DNA from: Akkermansia massiliensis
GTDB lineage: Bacteria; Verrucomicrobiota; Verrucomicrobiia; Verrucomicrobiales; Akkermansiaceae
Reading direction: 5' to 3'
DNA: 64,000 bases
Assembly: GCF_023516715.1 (NCBI RefSeq)
Contig: NZ_JAMGSI010000002.1
Coordinates: 1,116,001 to 1,180,000, forward strand
The notes beneath the pieces are model-generated. The model had not been told where the DNA came from and ran no database searches. It was given only the letters and a program-made list of their open reading frames with translations. Numbering within the stretch: position 1 is the first letter of the stretch; each line of letters opens with the position of its first letter. Positions 55,426 through 63,607 of this stretch are shown piece after piece. Position numbers and translations under genes: made by a program.

Positions 55426-56670
55426 ATGAAGCAGATCAGGGTTGAATTGATCAACACCGGGACGGAAATTTTACTGGGGAGCATTGTGAATACGAATGCC
55501 GCGTGGCTGGGCAACAGGCTGTTTGAGGCCGGATTCCGTGTGGAGAGGGAGACCGTGGTTCCCGATGGCTATGCCATTAACGAGGCCATGAGGGAGAGCG
55601 CCCGGCGGGCGGATATCGTGATTGTGAGCGGAGGCCTGGGACCGACGAGCGACGATGTGACCAGAGAAGCCCTGTGCGACGTGTGCGGCGTGGACATGCA
55701 TCGTGACGAGCAGGTGGCGGAGAGGTTGAAGAGCTATTTTGAACGCAGGGGGATTTCCATTGCGGAATGCAATTTCAAACAGGCCATGGTTCCGGACGGC
55801 GCCGCGGTGCTGGAGAATTCCAACGGCACGGCGCCCGGCCTGGTGATGCCTGCCAGCGGTTCCCTTCCCATGTTCATCCTGCTGCCCGGACCTCCGTCGG
55901 AGTTGAAACCGATGGTGGAGCAGTCAGTGATGCCGCTTCTGGAAGATCTGGCGGATGAGGATATTCCACATCTGCGCGTTTTCCGGCTGGTAGGAATCGG
56001 GGAGAGCGACCTTCAGGAGCTGGTGGATGATTCCCTGCACCAGGTGGAGGGACTGGAGGTGGCGTATTGCGCGCGCATCGGAGAGGTGGATGTGCGCCTG
56101 GTGGGCAGTGAAGTGGCGCTGAAACAGGGGGAGGCGCGCCTGCGCATCCTGGCAGGAGCGTATATGCTGACTCCCGCGGGAGTATCCCTGGAGAAGGCGG
56201 TGGTGCTCCATCTGGCGGAACAGGGGTTGAAGGTGGCGACGGCGGAAAGCTGCACCGGCGGCCTGATTGCCAAGAGGATTACGGATGTGCCGGGTTCCTC
56301 CGGCGTTTTTGAGTTCGGCTGGGTGACTTACGCCGACCGGGCAAAGACGAAGATGCTGGGGGTGCCGGAGGATATCCTGAAGCTTCACGGAGCGGTAAGC
56401 GAACCCGTGGTGAAAGCGATGGCGAAGGGGGCCCTGGACCGTTCCGGTGCCGGTGTGGCGGTTGCCGTCAGCGGCATTGCGGGGCCGGGAGGCGGCACGC
56501 CGGAAAAACCTGTGGGTACCGTATGGCTCGCCTGGGCTTTCCGGGGGGGAGAGACGCGGACGGAGATGATGCTTTATCCGCGGGACCGAGGGTCTTTCCG
56601 GCAGATGGTTTCCCAGAAGGCCCTGGCGGGGCTTCTGGACGCCAGAAGAAGGGAGCAGGTTACGGAATGA
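55426..56670 (+). CDS. cinA: CinA-like protein (NMN deamidase / competence-damage family)
   Basis: The 414-residue product has the MoaB/CinA N-terminal domain (ELINTGTEILLGSIVNTNAA, VIVSGGLGPTSDD, LPGPPSELKPM) and the C-terminal CinA_C deamidase domain (VATAESCTGGLIAKRI, VSGIAGPGGGTPEKPVG). It probably recycles nicotinamide mononucleotide and may be competence-linked; dprA is ~10 kb away on the other strand. The ATG at 55426 is chosen over 55366 because it starts at the conserved domain. The 3' end overlaps the next gene by 11 bp. Confidence 0.92.
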   Translation: MKQIRVELINTGTEILLGSIVNTNAAWLGNRLFEAGFRVERETVVPDGYAINEAMRESARRADIVIVSGGLGPTSDDVTREALCDVCGVDMHRDEQVAERLKSYFERRGISIAECNFKQAMVPDGAAVLENSNGTAPGLVMPASGSLPMFILLPGPPSELKPMVEQSVMPLLEDLADEDIPHLRVFRLVGIGESDLQELVDDSLHQVEGLEVAYCARIGEVDVRLVGSEVALKQGEARLRILAGAYMLTPAGVSLEKAVVLHLAEQGLKVATAESCTGGLIAKRITDVPGSSGVFEFGWVTYADRAKTKMLGVPEDILKLHGAVSEPVVKAMAKGALDRSGAGVAVAVSGIAGPGGGTPEKPVGTVWLAWAFRGGETRTEMMLYPRDRGSFRQMVSQKALAGLLDARRREQVTE

Positions 56671-57280
56671 GGAACCACACAGGGAGCACTCCGGCTTCAT
56701 GTAGCCCGCTGATGAATTCAAAGATGCCGATGAACCAGATGAACCACAGCGCGTCCACGATGTTGTGCGTGAAGGTGGCAGGATTAACGGAGTAGGTTGC
56801 GGGCGGCGGCTTCAGCCGCGATAGGGAGGGAATGAAGGAGGGGACGCTCCGGCAGTAGTTCCGGTAGGCGTCTCCGAAGAGTGAGATGAGCCGTTCCTGT
56901 TCCTTCCTGATGATGGACGGGTAGTAAATGCCGAAGGCCAATGCCGTCAGCAGGGGGACCGTGAAGGTTTCCGTGGCGCACGCTACGCCTATGCCGCCGA
57001 TGAAGCTGAAGAAGTAAAGCGGGTTGCGGCACATGGAGTACGGCCCTTCAATGACAAGGACGTTGTTTTTATAACCAGCAATGTAGAGGGAGCACCAGAT
57101 GCGCCCGAAGGCGCCTATGCCGGCCATGAAACAGGCCAGGAGCATGAGGCTTTCTTCTATGAGCGGGGACATTTCCCACCGGGATTCTCCAAAGAGCAGG
57201 GCGCAGCCGATAGCCAGGCCGAAGAGGAGTGAGATGAGTGTGCGGAAGCGCTCGTTGAGTGATTTTGCGTGAGCTTGCAT
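56660..57280 (-). CDS. Isoprenylcysteine methyltransferase-like membrane protein
   Basis: From the ATG at 57280 the 206-residue product has about five transmembrane segments. It also has the ICMT/PEMT-like region NVLVIEGPYSMCRNPLYFFS (~75-95) followed by RKEQERLISLFGDAYRNYCRSVP, a typical SAM-dependent membrane methyltransferase pattern. The substrate is unknown. The upstream frame to 57325 lacks a membrane-type start. Confidence 0.75.
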   Translation of the reverse strand: MQAHAKSLNERFRTLISLLFGLAIGCALLFGESRWEMSPLIEESLMLLACFMAGIGAFGRIWCSLYIAGYKNNVLVIEGPYSMCRNPLYFFSFIGGIGVACATETFTVPLLTALAFGIYYPSIIRKEQERLISLFGDAYRNYCRSVPSFIPSLSRLKPPPATYSVNPATFTHNIVDALWFIWFIGIFEFISGLHEAGVLPVWFLIP

Positions 57281-57377
57281 AATGCTGAATAAAGGGTAAT
57301 GGAAAGATGTTACGGCCTCCGGCAATGGCGTGAAGATATTTTCCGTGACGTTTCCGTCACCCGCCCGGCGAATGCAA

Positions 57378-57409
57378 AAGAGGCTGTACGCATTAGCGTA
57401 CAGCCTCTT
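57378..57409 (-). terminator. Perfect 14-bp terminator hairpin for the PEP-CTERM gene
   Basis: AAGAGGCTGTACGC and GCGTACAGCCTCTT (57378-57391 and 57396-57409) form a perfect stem with a 4-base loop. On the minus strand TTTTGC follows. It lies 24 bp after the stop of the PEP-CTERM gene. Confidence 0.8.
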
Positions 57410-57433
57410 GAAGAAAAAATGGGATTCCGGAAA

Positions 57434-58261
57434 TCAGGCGCGCCTGCGGCGCAGCATCAGAGCTGCCAGCCCCAGCAGGCTGAGGGTAGCCGTGGCGGGT
57501 TCCGGCACGACGCCCGCTACTACGTATTGCACCTTGACGTCTCCGTTTTCCGTGTAGAGGTAGTATTGGCCCTGATAGTCCGCTGCATTTCCTTCCATGA
57601 GGCCGGAGGCCTTGGTCAGCGCGCTGCCGTCTTCAGCGGTAAAGTCCCCCAGGGAGATGGACCCGCCGTCAAAACCGGCGGAGGTGACCAGCGTGCGGGT
57701 AACGAACTGGAATTCTCCCACAGTCAGGTCCGTGGATGTGGTGGCCAGCAGTCCGGAGACGGAGAAGCTGGACGCGCCCCAGATTTTCTGGTTGACGTTC
57801 ATGATGCCTCCAATACCGAAGACAAGCCGTGCGCCATTGCCGCCGGGATCAATGCCGCAGACGGTGAGGTTGAGGGTTCCGTCAAGGGTGATGTCACTGC
57901 TTTTGAAGTCCACTTGCCCGAGGTTCAGGGTGGAACCGGAGCCGACCGTTACATTCCCCGTATAGCGGGTGCCGCCGACGGTAACGTTGCTGTTGCCCGT
58001 AACGGTGATGCCGCCGCCGTCGGAGGTGTCCACCATGGCGCCGTTGACGTTGACGGTTCCGGCATTGTTGAAGATGACATCCGGGCCCTGGCCGTTGCCG
58101 CGGCTGGGAATGCCGTTGCTCCAGTTGCCCGCGTTGCCCAGTTCATAGGTGTTGCCTTCCGTAGGGCCGGCCCCACCGGTCCATTCCGTGACCATGCTGG
58201 CGGCATTGGCGCAAACGCACAATCCGCAGAGCAGGGCGGCGATAGATAAGGTTTTTTTCAT
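57434..58261 (-). CDS. PEP-CTERM domain protein with beta-rich repeats
   Basis: The 275-residue product has a signal peptide (MKKTLSIAALLCGLCVCANA) and a Gly/Asn/Thr-rich beta-solenoid-like body (GTVNVNGAMVDTSDGGGIT, GNVTVGSGSTLNLGQVDF). The C-terminus VPEPATATLSLLGLAALM plus an Arg-rich tail is a PEP-CTERM sorting signal: PEP motif, hydrophobic helix, basic end. Export and an exosortase/archaeosortase-like sorting step are expected, but no exosortase is in the window. It is preceded by a 390-bp region without a gene. Confidence 0.88.
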   Translation of the reverse strand: MKKTLSIAALLCGLCVCANAASMVTEWTGGAGPTEGNTYELGNAGNWSNGIPSRGNGQGPDVIFNNAGTVNVNGAMVDTSDGGGITVTGNSNVTVGGTRYTGNVTVGSGSTLNLGQVDFKSSDITLDGTLNLTVCGIDPGGNGARLVFGIGGIMNVNQKIWGASSFSVSGLLATTSTDLTVGEFQFVTRTLVTSAGFDGGSISLGDFTAEDGSALTKASGLMEGNAADYQGQYYLYTENGDVKVQYVVAGVVPEPATATLSLLGLAALMLRRRRA

Positions 58262-58652
58262 ATTAAAACAGAAATGACTTGATAAGTAAGCCCAGAAGAG
58301 ACGCTGGCGCTGCAATGAGGCTACCGGATTTACAATCCGTCACGGTCTGAAACCGGAGAAATGTCCATCTCCTTACAGGGAGTACCGCATACCTTGCGGC
58401 AATTGAAATACGTGTGCCCGTCAGGACGTACCGGCTTCCAGGAAAGAGAGTTCGCTAACGCTCCCTTTCAAATTCAAATGCCGCAGAAGCCTGCGGCATT
58501 CCTCGCCCCAGTCCGACAGCTCCCGACGGGTCCCCATCTCTTATAAACAGCTCCTCATAGGCGGAGGGGCGTCATCGCAAGTTCTTTTCCCTTAGAATCA
58601 CAGCTTGACTCCGGATTGTAAATCCGCAGAAATTTGAAGCTCGGAAGGGATT
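58262..58652. other. Hairpin-rich stretch without gene, between dnaB and the PEP-CTERM gene
   Basis: A 15-bp inverted repeat CGGATTTACAATCCG occurs at 58325-58339 and, in the opposite orientation, at 58612-58626, enclosing about 300 bp. Within it are many short stems: CTCC/GGAG (~58371-58383), CCGCA/TGCGG, AATGCCGCA/TGCGGCATT (58486-58507 area) and CTCCTC/GGAGG types. A 61-codon plus-strand frame (58361-58546) is not convincing. It may be a small repeat element, a structured RNA or a gene remnant. Confidence 0.45.
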
Positions 58653-60107
58653 TTATTCGTTTTCCTGGTCGTGTTCATCCGCTTCACGGGTGGAGAAGCG
58701 CATGAGTTCCGCTTCAAAGTGGAGCGGCACGTCCCCGGTGGGGCCGTTGCGGTTTTTAGCCAGGTGCAGGTTGGCCCGTCCGGCCATCTGCTGGCGTTTT
58801 TCCTCATCTTCCGCATAGTAGGCGGAGCGGTAGAGTAGCCCGATCATGTCGGCATCCTGTTCGATGGAGCCGGATTCACGCAGGTCGGAGATGCGGGGCA
58901 CGCCCAGGCTGGCGCCCGTACGGCTTTCCGGTCCGCGGTTGAGCTGGGCCAGGACGATGACGGGCACTTTGAGTTCCTTCGCCAGGGCCTTGAGGCCGGC
59001 GGAGATTTCCGCCACTTCTCGTTCGCGGCTGTTGGCGGCCTGCTTGGAGTGGGAGCGCATGAGCTGGAGGTAGTCCACGCCGATGGCGGCCAGGCCGCCC
59101 TGGTCCCGCATGACGCGGCGCGCCTTGGCCCGGAGTTCGTTGATGGAGATGGCAGCCGTGTCGTCAATGACAAGCTGGGAGGCCCCCACTTCCTTGACCG
59201 CCTGCTTGAAGTGCTTCATTTCAAGCTGGGTGAGGTTGCCCCTCTTGATGATTTCCCGGCTGCGGACCCCGGAGCGGGCGAAGAGAAGGCGTTCCACGAT
59301 CTGGACCGCGGGCATTTCACAGGAGAAGAGCAGAGTGGGCTTTTTTTCATTCAGCGCAATGTGCTCGACGATGTTGAGCAGGAAGGAGGTTTTACCCATG
59401 GAGGGACGGGCGGCGATGATGAACATGTCCCCAGGCTTGAGGCCGTTGCTTTTTTTGTCCAGTTCTTCAAAACCCGTGGTCAGCCCCTGGATCTGTCCCT
59501 TGCTGGCAATGAATTTTTCAAAGTTGGTGACAGCCTGCTTGAGGATGCTTGCCAGGCTTTGTTCGTCCTTGGCGCTGTTGTAGCGTTCCCGTATCTGGAA
59601 GATGTGGGTTTCCACGGAGTCCAGCAGTTCCGCCACGTCGTCCGGATTGTCAAAGGCCTGGGTGGTGGACCGGGTGGCGATGTCAATGATGGAGCGGAGA
59701 ATGAATTTGTCCTTCAGGACGTTGAGGTAGTGCTCAAAGTAGGCTCCGGTGGTGGTGAAGGTGTAGATTTCTGCCAGGCCCGCGCTTCCGCCCACCGCTT
59801 CCAATTGGTGCATGTCTTCCAGGGCCTGGGTGATGGAAACGATGTCGATGGGCTCGTTTTTATTGTAACGGGTCTGGAAGAGGCGCCAGAGCAGTTTATG
59901 CGCGGGCAGGTAGAAGTAGTCCTCCGTCATGCCGATGGTCACGCACTGGCCCACGTAGGTGGCGGGGTCCATGGCCATGAGGGCCAGCACGCCTTTTTCC
60001 GGGCCAGGAGCCTGCGGAATGTCCCTGAGGTCCAGGGCCGGGGCTTTGCGGGGGGCCTTGGTCAGTTCCAGCGGGGAGGCGGCGGTGATGGTTTCCGTAG
60101 TTTCCAT
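58653..60107 (-). CDS. dnaB: Replicative DNA helicase
   Basis: DnaB unwinds the fork ahead of the polymerase as a ring hexamer. The 484-residue product has the N-terminal DnaB domain (~35-135, GVLALMAMDPATYVGQC and KLLWRLFQTRY). The RecA-like core follows: TGFEELDKKSNGLKPGD, ARPSMGKTSFLLNI (Walker A), IGVDYLQLMRS (Walker B), ISAGLKALAKELKVPVIVL and SDLRESGSIEQDAD. No intein is present. The ATG at 60107 (METTETIT) is preferred to 60179. It is last in the operon ribA-ribH-nusB-ftsY-rlmN-dnaB. Confidence 0.95.
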   Translation of the reverse strand: METTETITAASPLELTKAPRKAPALDLRDIPQAPGPEKGVLALMAMDPATYVGQCVTIGMTEDYFYLPAHKLLWRLFQTRYNKNEPIDIVSITQALEDMHQLEAVGGSAGLAEIYTFTTTGAYFEHYLNVLKDKFILRSIIDIATRSTTQAFDNPDDVAELLDSVETHIFQIRERYNSAKDEQSLASILKQAVTNFEKFIASKGQIQGLTTGFEELDKKSNGLKPGDMFIIAARPSMGKTSFLLNIVEHIALNEKKPTLLFSCEMPAVQIVERLLFARSGVRSREIIKRGNLTQLEMKHFKQAVKEVGASQLVIDDTAAISINELRAKARRVMRDQGGLAAIGVDYLQLMRSHSKQAANSREREVAEISAGLKALAKELKVPVIVLAQLNRGPESRTGASLGVPRISDLRESGSIEQDADMIGLLYRSAYYAEDEEKRQQMAGRANLHLAKNRNGPTGDVPLHFEAELMRFSTREADEHDQENE

Positions 60108-60208
60108 GATGCGGCGGCGGGATGGGTGGCATCCGGCTGGAAAGGAATAGCACAACGAAGGGCGGCGGGCAATAGGCAACGTCGTAAATTCAGAAAAGCC
60201 TCGTTCCG

Positions 60209-61288
60209 TCAGAGGGACGTTCCACCGTTGTTTTCCCGTTCCTTCCTCAGTCTCAACTGGCCGCAGGCGGCGTTGATGTCATGGCCTTTTTCATACCGCA
60301 TGGTAACGGGGATGCGCGCCTTGTGGACGGCGTCCCGGAAGGCGCGGCAGCGGCTCTCCGCAGGGCGTTCCCATGGGAGCCCCTCCACAGTGTTGTATGG
60401 AATGAGGTTGACCTTGGCATGCAGGCGCTTGGCGATCCGGACGAGATGGGATGCGTCGTTCAGGGAGTCGTTCACGTCCCGGATGAGGATGTATTCCAGC
60501 GTGGGCATCTGGTTCCTGTCCTTCCCCCATTCCTCCAACGCGGGAATGAGCTGGGAGAGGGGCCATTTTTTGTTGACTGGCATGATCTGGTCGCGCACCT
60601 CGTCCGTGGCTCCGTGCAGGGAGACGGCCAGACGGATTTGCCTGGGATAGGCGGCCAGTTTTTTCAGGCCGGGAACAAAGCCTGACGTGGAGATGGTGAT
60701 GTGGCGCGCGCCTATTTCCAGCCCGCGGTGGGAGGTGATGATTTCCAGGGCGTCCTCCAGGTTGTCGAAGTTGGAGAGCGGTTCCCCCATGCCCATGAAG
60801 ACGAGGTTGTTGACCCGTTTTCCGGCGATGGTTTCCGCAGAGAGGATTTGCCCGATGATTTCCCCGGTCGTGAGGTTGCGTTTGAGGCCCAGCAGGCCGG
60901 AGGCGCAGAATTTGCAGCCGAAGGCGCAGCCCACCTGGGAGGAAACGCAGAGGGTGATGCGGTCCGCCTGTTCCCCGTTTTCCGCAGCGGCGGCGGGAAT
61001 GATGACGGATTCCACCAGACTGCCGTCTTCCATTCTGGTCAGGAATTTCCGTGTGGTGTCCGCAGAGCCGTGGACTTCCACGATTTCCGGTGTGTGGAAA
61101 CGGAAGTTTTCCGACAGCAGGTTTCTGAGCGCCGGGGGAAGGTTGGTCATCGCGTCAAAGGAGGTGACGCGTTTGCGCCATACCCAGTCCAGGACCTGCT
61201 GGGCACGGAATTTGGTGTGGCCGCGTTCCGTCAGGAAGGCGAGCAGCTTTTCCTCCGTCTGGGCAGTAATGAGGGGAAGAGAGGGCAT
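60209..61288 (-). CDS. rlmN: Dual-specificity rRNA/tRNA adenine-C2 methyltransferase
   Basis: RlmN makes m2A2503 in 23S rRNA and m2A37 in some tRNAs by radical SAM chemistry. The 359-residue product has RAQQVLDWVWRK, QVGCAFGCKFCASG (the radical SAM CxxxCxxC), NLTTGEIIGQIL, LVFMGMGEPLSNFDN, the catalytic Cys region near LIPYNTVEG, and SLHGATDEVRD. The length matches the family. It lies 17 bp after ftsY. Confidence 0.95.
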   Translation of the reverse strand: MPSLPLITAQTEEKLLAFLTERGHTKFRAQQVLDWVWRKRVTSFDAMTNLPPALRNLLSENFRFHTPEIVEVHGSADTTRKFLTRMEDGSLVESVIIPAAAAENGEQADRITLCVSSQVGCAFGCKFCASGLLGLKRNLTTGEIIGQILSAETIAGKRVNNLVFMGMGEPLSNFDNLEDALEIITSHRGLEIGARHITISTSGFVPGLKKLAAYPRQIRLAVSLHGATDEVRDQIMPVNKKWPLSQLIPALEEWGKDRNQMPTLEYILIRDVNDSLNDASHLVRIAKRLHAKVNLIPYNTVEGLPWERPAESRCRAFRDAVHKARIPVTMRYEKGHDINAACGQLRLRKERENNGGTSL

Positions 61289-61305
61289 GGGGTTGAACGG
61301 ACCCG

Positions 61306-62154
61306 TTACAGCAGGGAATCCACGTAGCGGTCCCGGTTGAAGGGTTCAAAGTCTTCAGCTCCTTCCCCGGTTCCCAGAAAGGCAGGGGAGATGTGCATTT
61401 CATCCATGATGGCTACGGCCACGCCGCCTTTTCCGGAGCCATCCATCTTGGTGATAATGACGGAGTCCAGGGGAGTGGCCTTGTGGAATTCCCTGGCCTG
61501 GGCCAGGGCGTTCGCGCCCGTGGTGGCGTCCACCACCAGCAGGGTGCGGTGGGGGGCCGCTGCATCTTGCTTGGCGAGGGTGCGGCGGATTTTGGAGAGT
61601 TCCTCCATAAGGTTGTGGCGCGTGTGCAGGCGCCCCGCGGTATCGCAGATAAGGTATTGGAAGCCTTCCCGGATGGCCTGAGTGTGAGCCTCATAGCAAA
61701 CGGAGGCCGGGTCCTGGTTGGGCGCTCCCTTGTAGATGGGAATTCCCAGCTTGTCCGCCCAGCTCTGGAGCTGTTCCACGGCGGCGGCACGGAAGGTGTC
61801 CGCCGCGGCCAGGAGAACGCGGGAGCCCTGTTTTTGCAGCAGGTGGCCCAGTTTGGCGGCGGAGGTGGTTTTTCCCGTGCCGTTGACGCCTACGACCAGA
61901 ATGACCAGCGGCTTTCCCTCCGGAGGAGCGGGCAGGGACGGAGCGGTAGCAGGAAAGGCCTGGCGGAGGACTTCACGGGTGGCTTCCACCAGGTTTTCCG
62001 CATCCAGTCCCTTGCTTTCCCTCAGTTGGTCCGCAATGTTCATGGCGCGCCGGATGCCGATGTCCGCAGTAACCAGGTCCGCTTCCAGTTCATCCCAGTC
62101 TATCCGGGAACCGCGGGAGAATTTGGTGAAGAGTTTTTTAAAGAATCCAGCCAT
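61306..62154 (-). CDS. ftsY: Signal recognition particle receptor FtsY (short form, no acidic A domain)
   Basis: FtsY docks SRP-ribosome complexes at the membrane through its GTPase. The 282-residue product has the N domain (IDWDELEADLVTADIGI) and the G domain (VVGVNGTGKTTSAAKL, LAAADTFRAAAVEQL and CDTAGRLHTRHNLM, then ITKMDGSGKGG). It lacks the long acidic N-terminal A domain of enteric FtsY, as many short bacterial forms do. The gene follows nusB by 15 bp. Confidence 0.94.
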   Translation of the reverse strand: MAGFFKKLFTKFSRGSRIDWDELEADLVTADIGIRRAMNIADQLRESKGLDAENLVEATREVLRQAFPATAPSLPAPPEGKPLVILVVGVNGTGKTTSAAKLGHLLQKQGSRVLLAAADTFRAAAVEQLQSWADKLGIPIYKGAPNQDPASVCYEAHTQAIREGFQYLICDTAGRLHTRHNLMEELSKIRRTLAKQDAAAPHRTLLVVDATTGANALAQAREFHKATPLDSVIITKMDGSGKGGVAVAIMDEMHISPAFLGTGEGAEDFEPFNRDRYVDSLL

Positions 62155-62169
62155 GGTACAGGGTAGTGG

Positions 62170-63063
62170 TTACGCCGGGCGTTCCGTTTTTGAGATGCCG
62201 GCCAGCACGCCGTTGACGAAGCGGGGGGATTCCGCGGAGGAGAAGCGTTCCGCCAGGCGGATGGCTTCCGAGATGACGATGGGGGCGGCCAGGTCTTTGC
62301 GGTGAAGGAGTTCGTAGGCGCCCAGGCGCAGGATGGCGCGGTCAATGGCGCTGACGCGTTCCGGAGAGTAGTTTTCCAGGGTGCCGTTGATGGCGGCGTC
62401 CAGTTCGTCCCGGCGGCGCAGAATGTCTTCTCCCAGGGCTTTGGCTTCACGGTAGAGTTCATCCGCATCCTTTCCGGCTTCCACCACTTTTTTCATTTCC
62501 GCCAGGGAGGGGCGGCCGTCCGGGTGGATGAGGCAGTTGATGCGGTCGTTGATTTCCTGGAGCTTGTTGCAGGAGGAAACAAGGGGAGCCCAGATGCCGT
62601 TGTAGGCAGGGAAGTCCTTGAGGGCATCCAGCAGGCGGCGGCGCATCTGCATCAGGGTGGTGTTGAGTTCCTGCGCGGCGTCACAGGCGGCGGAAAGCGC
62701 GCCTTTGTCATTGGAGGGGTCTTCGTACAGGTTTTTTTTCAGTTGGAGCAGGGAGGCGTTGAATTCCCCTTCCTTGACCAGCAGGTCCTGGAGCAGGTCG
62801 CGGACGGGCAGGGTGAGGGGGTCGTGCTGAAGCTTGTCCGCCGTTTCCCGCGCACGGGTGACGAAGAGGCGCAGCTTGTCCGGATAGTCCCGGGTCAGGT
62901 GGCCGGAGACGGCCTTGGCCCTGAGCTTGCAGTAGTCCCCGCGGAAGGGTTCCATCAGGATGTCCCAGATGCCTTCGTCCTGTTCCTGCTCCTCTTCCGG
63001 AGTCTGGGAGGTGGCGTAGAGGTATTGGAGGGCTGCTTGTCTGATTTGGTTGCGTGAGAGCAT
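62170..63063 (-). CDS. nusB: NusB-like antitermination factor with large internal insert
   Basis: The start MLSRNQIRQAALQYLYAT and the C-terminal ~85 residues (AINGTLENYSPERVSAIDRA, LRLGAYELLHRKDL, PIVISEAIRLAERFSSAESP, RFVNGVLAGISK) are classic NusB, which binds boxA with S10 for rRNA antitermination. The 297-residue protein is about twice the usual 140. Residues ~30-205 are a helical, coiled-coil-like charged insert. The frame reaches 63210 upstream, but those residues overlap ribH and do not fit. It lies 31 bp after ribH. Confidence 0.88.
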   Translation of the reverse strand: MLSRNQIRQAALQYLYATSQTPEEEQEQDEGIWDILMEPFRGDYCKLRAKAVSGHLTRDYPDKLRLFVTRARETADKLQHDPLTLPVRDLLQDLLVKEGEFNASLLQLKKNLYEDPSNDKGALSAACDAAQELNTTLMQMRRRLLDALKDFPAYNGIWAPLVSSCNKLQEINDRINCLIHPDGRPSLAEMKKVVEAGKDADELYREAKALGEDILRRRDELDAAINGTLENYSPERVSAIDRAILRLGAYELLHRKDLAAPIVISEAIRLAERFSSAESPRFVNGVLAGISKTERPA

Positions 63064-63094
63064 GGCGGTAGAGAAGAGAGAGGGAGGATGTGCC

Positions 63095-63583
63095 TTATTG
63101 CCGGGAGAGGGAGTTGAGGAAGAGTTCCGCCATGCGGGCTGCGGTGCGGGCCGCTTCCCGGCCGCGGTTGAGCTGGGAGGCGATGCAGCGGGCAAAGGCC
63201 TGCTTTTCATCGTTCAGGAGAAGGACTTCATGAATGACGGGCGTGGTGAATTCCAGCGCGAGCCGCATCAGGGCCTGCGTGATGGTGGACCCGATGAGGT
63301 CCGCGTGGTCCGTGCTGCCGCGCAGGATGACTCCCAGGGCCACCACGGCGTCCGGGCGTTTTTCCGGAGAGCGGGAGAGAACGGATTTGATGGTGACCGG
63401 GATTTCAAAGGCTCCCGGTACGCGGATGATTTCCAGCCGGACTGCGGGGAGCACGGCTTCCAGTTCTTCCGAGCAGTTGTCTACCAGGGCCTGGGTGTAT
63501 TGCTCATTGTATTCCGAGGCGACGATGCTGATTTTGGCGCGCGTGCCCGTGGCGCGCTGGCGGCGTGGAAGTTCCGTGGACAT
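63095..63583 (-). CDS. ribH: 6,7-dimethyl-8-ribityllumazine synthase
   Basis: RibH condenses a dihydroxybutanone phosphate with the ribityl-aminopyrimidine in riboflavin synthesis. The 162-residue product has ISIVASEYNEQYTQALVDNC, RVPGAFEIP, ALGVILRGSTDHADLI and TTPVIHEVLLLNDEKQAF. The conserved His of the substrate site is visible. ribA lies 24 bp upstream on the same strand. Confidence 0.94.
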   Translation of the reverse strand: MSTELPRRQRATGTRAKISIVASEYNEQYTQALVDNCSEELEAVLPAVRLEIIRVPGAFEIPVTIKSVLSRSPEKRPDAVVALGVILRGSTDHADLIGSTITQALMRLALEFTTPVIHEVLLLNDEKQAFARCIASQLNRGREAARTAARMAELFLNSLSRQ

Positions 63584-63607
63584 GGAGGGATGGGATGGAG
63601 TGGGAGT

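Noticed and set aside
58320-58340. A tRNA gene suggested by a loop reading TTTACAA between complementary arms
   Set aside because: Only an anticodon-stem-like hairpin is present. There is no acceptor stem, D-arm or GTTCGA-type T-arm within reach, and the same hairpin recurs in reverse at 58612-58626.
61306-62154. FtsY as truncated because it lacks the acidic A domain
   Set aside because: Many bacterial FtsY proteins naturally lack it. The N and G domains and start are complete.
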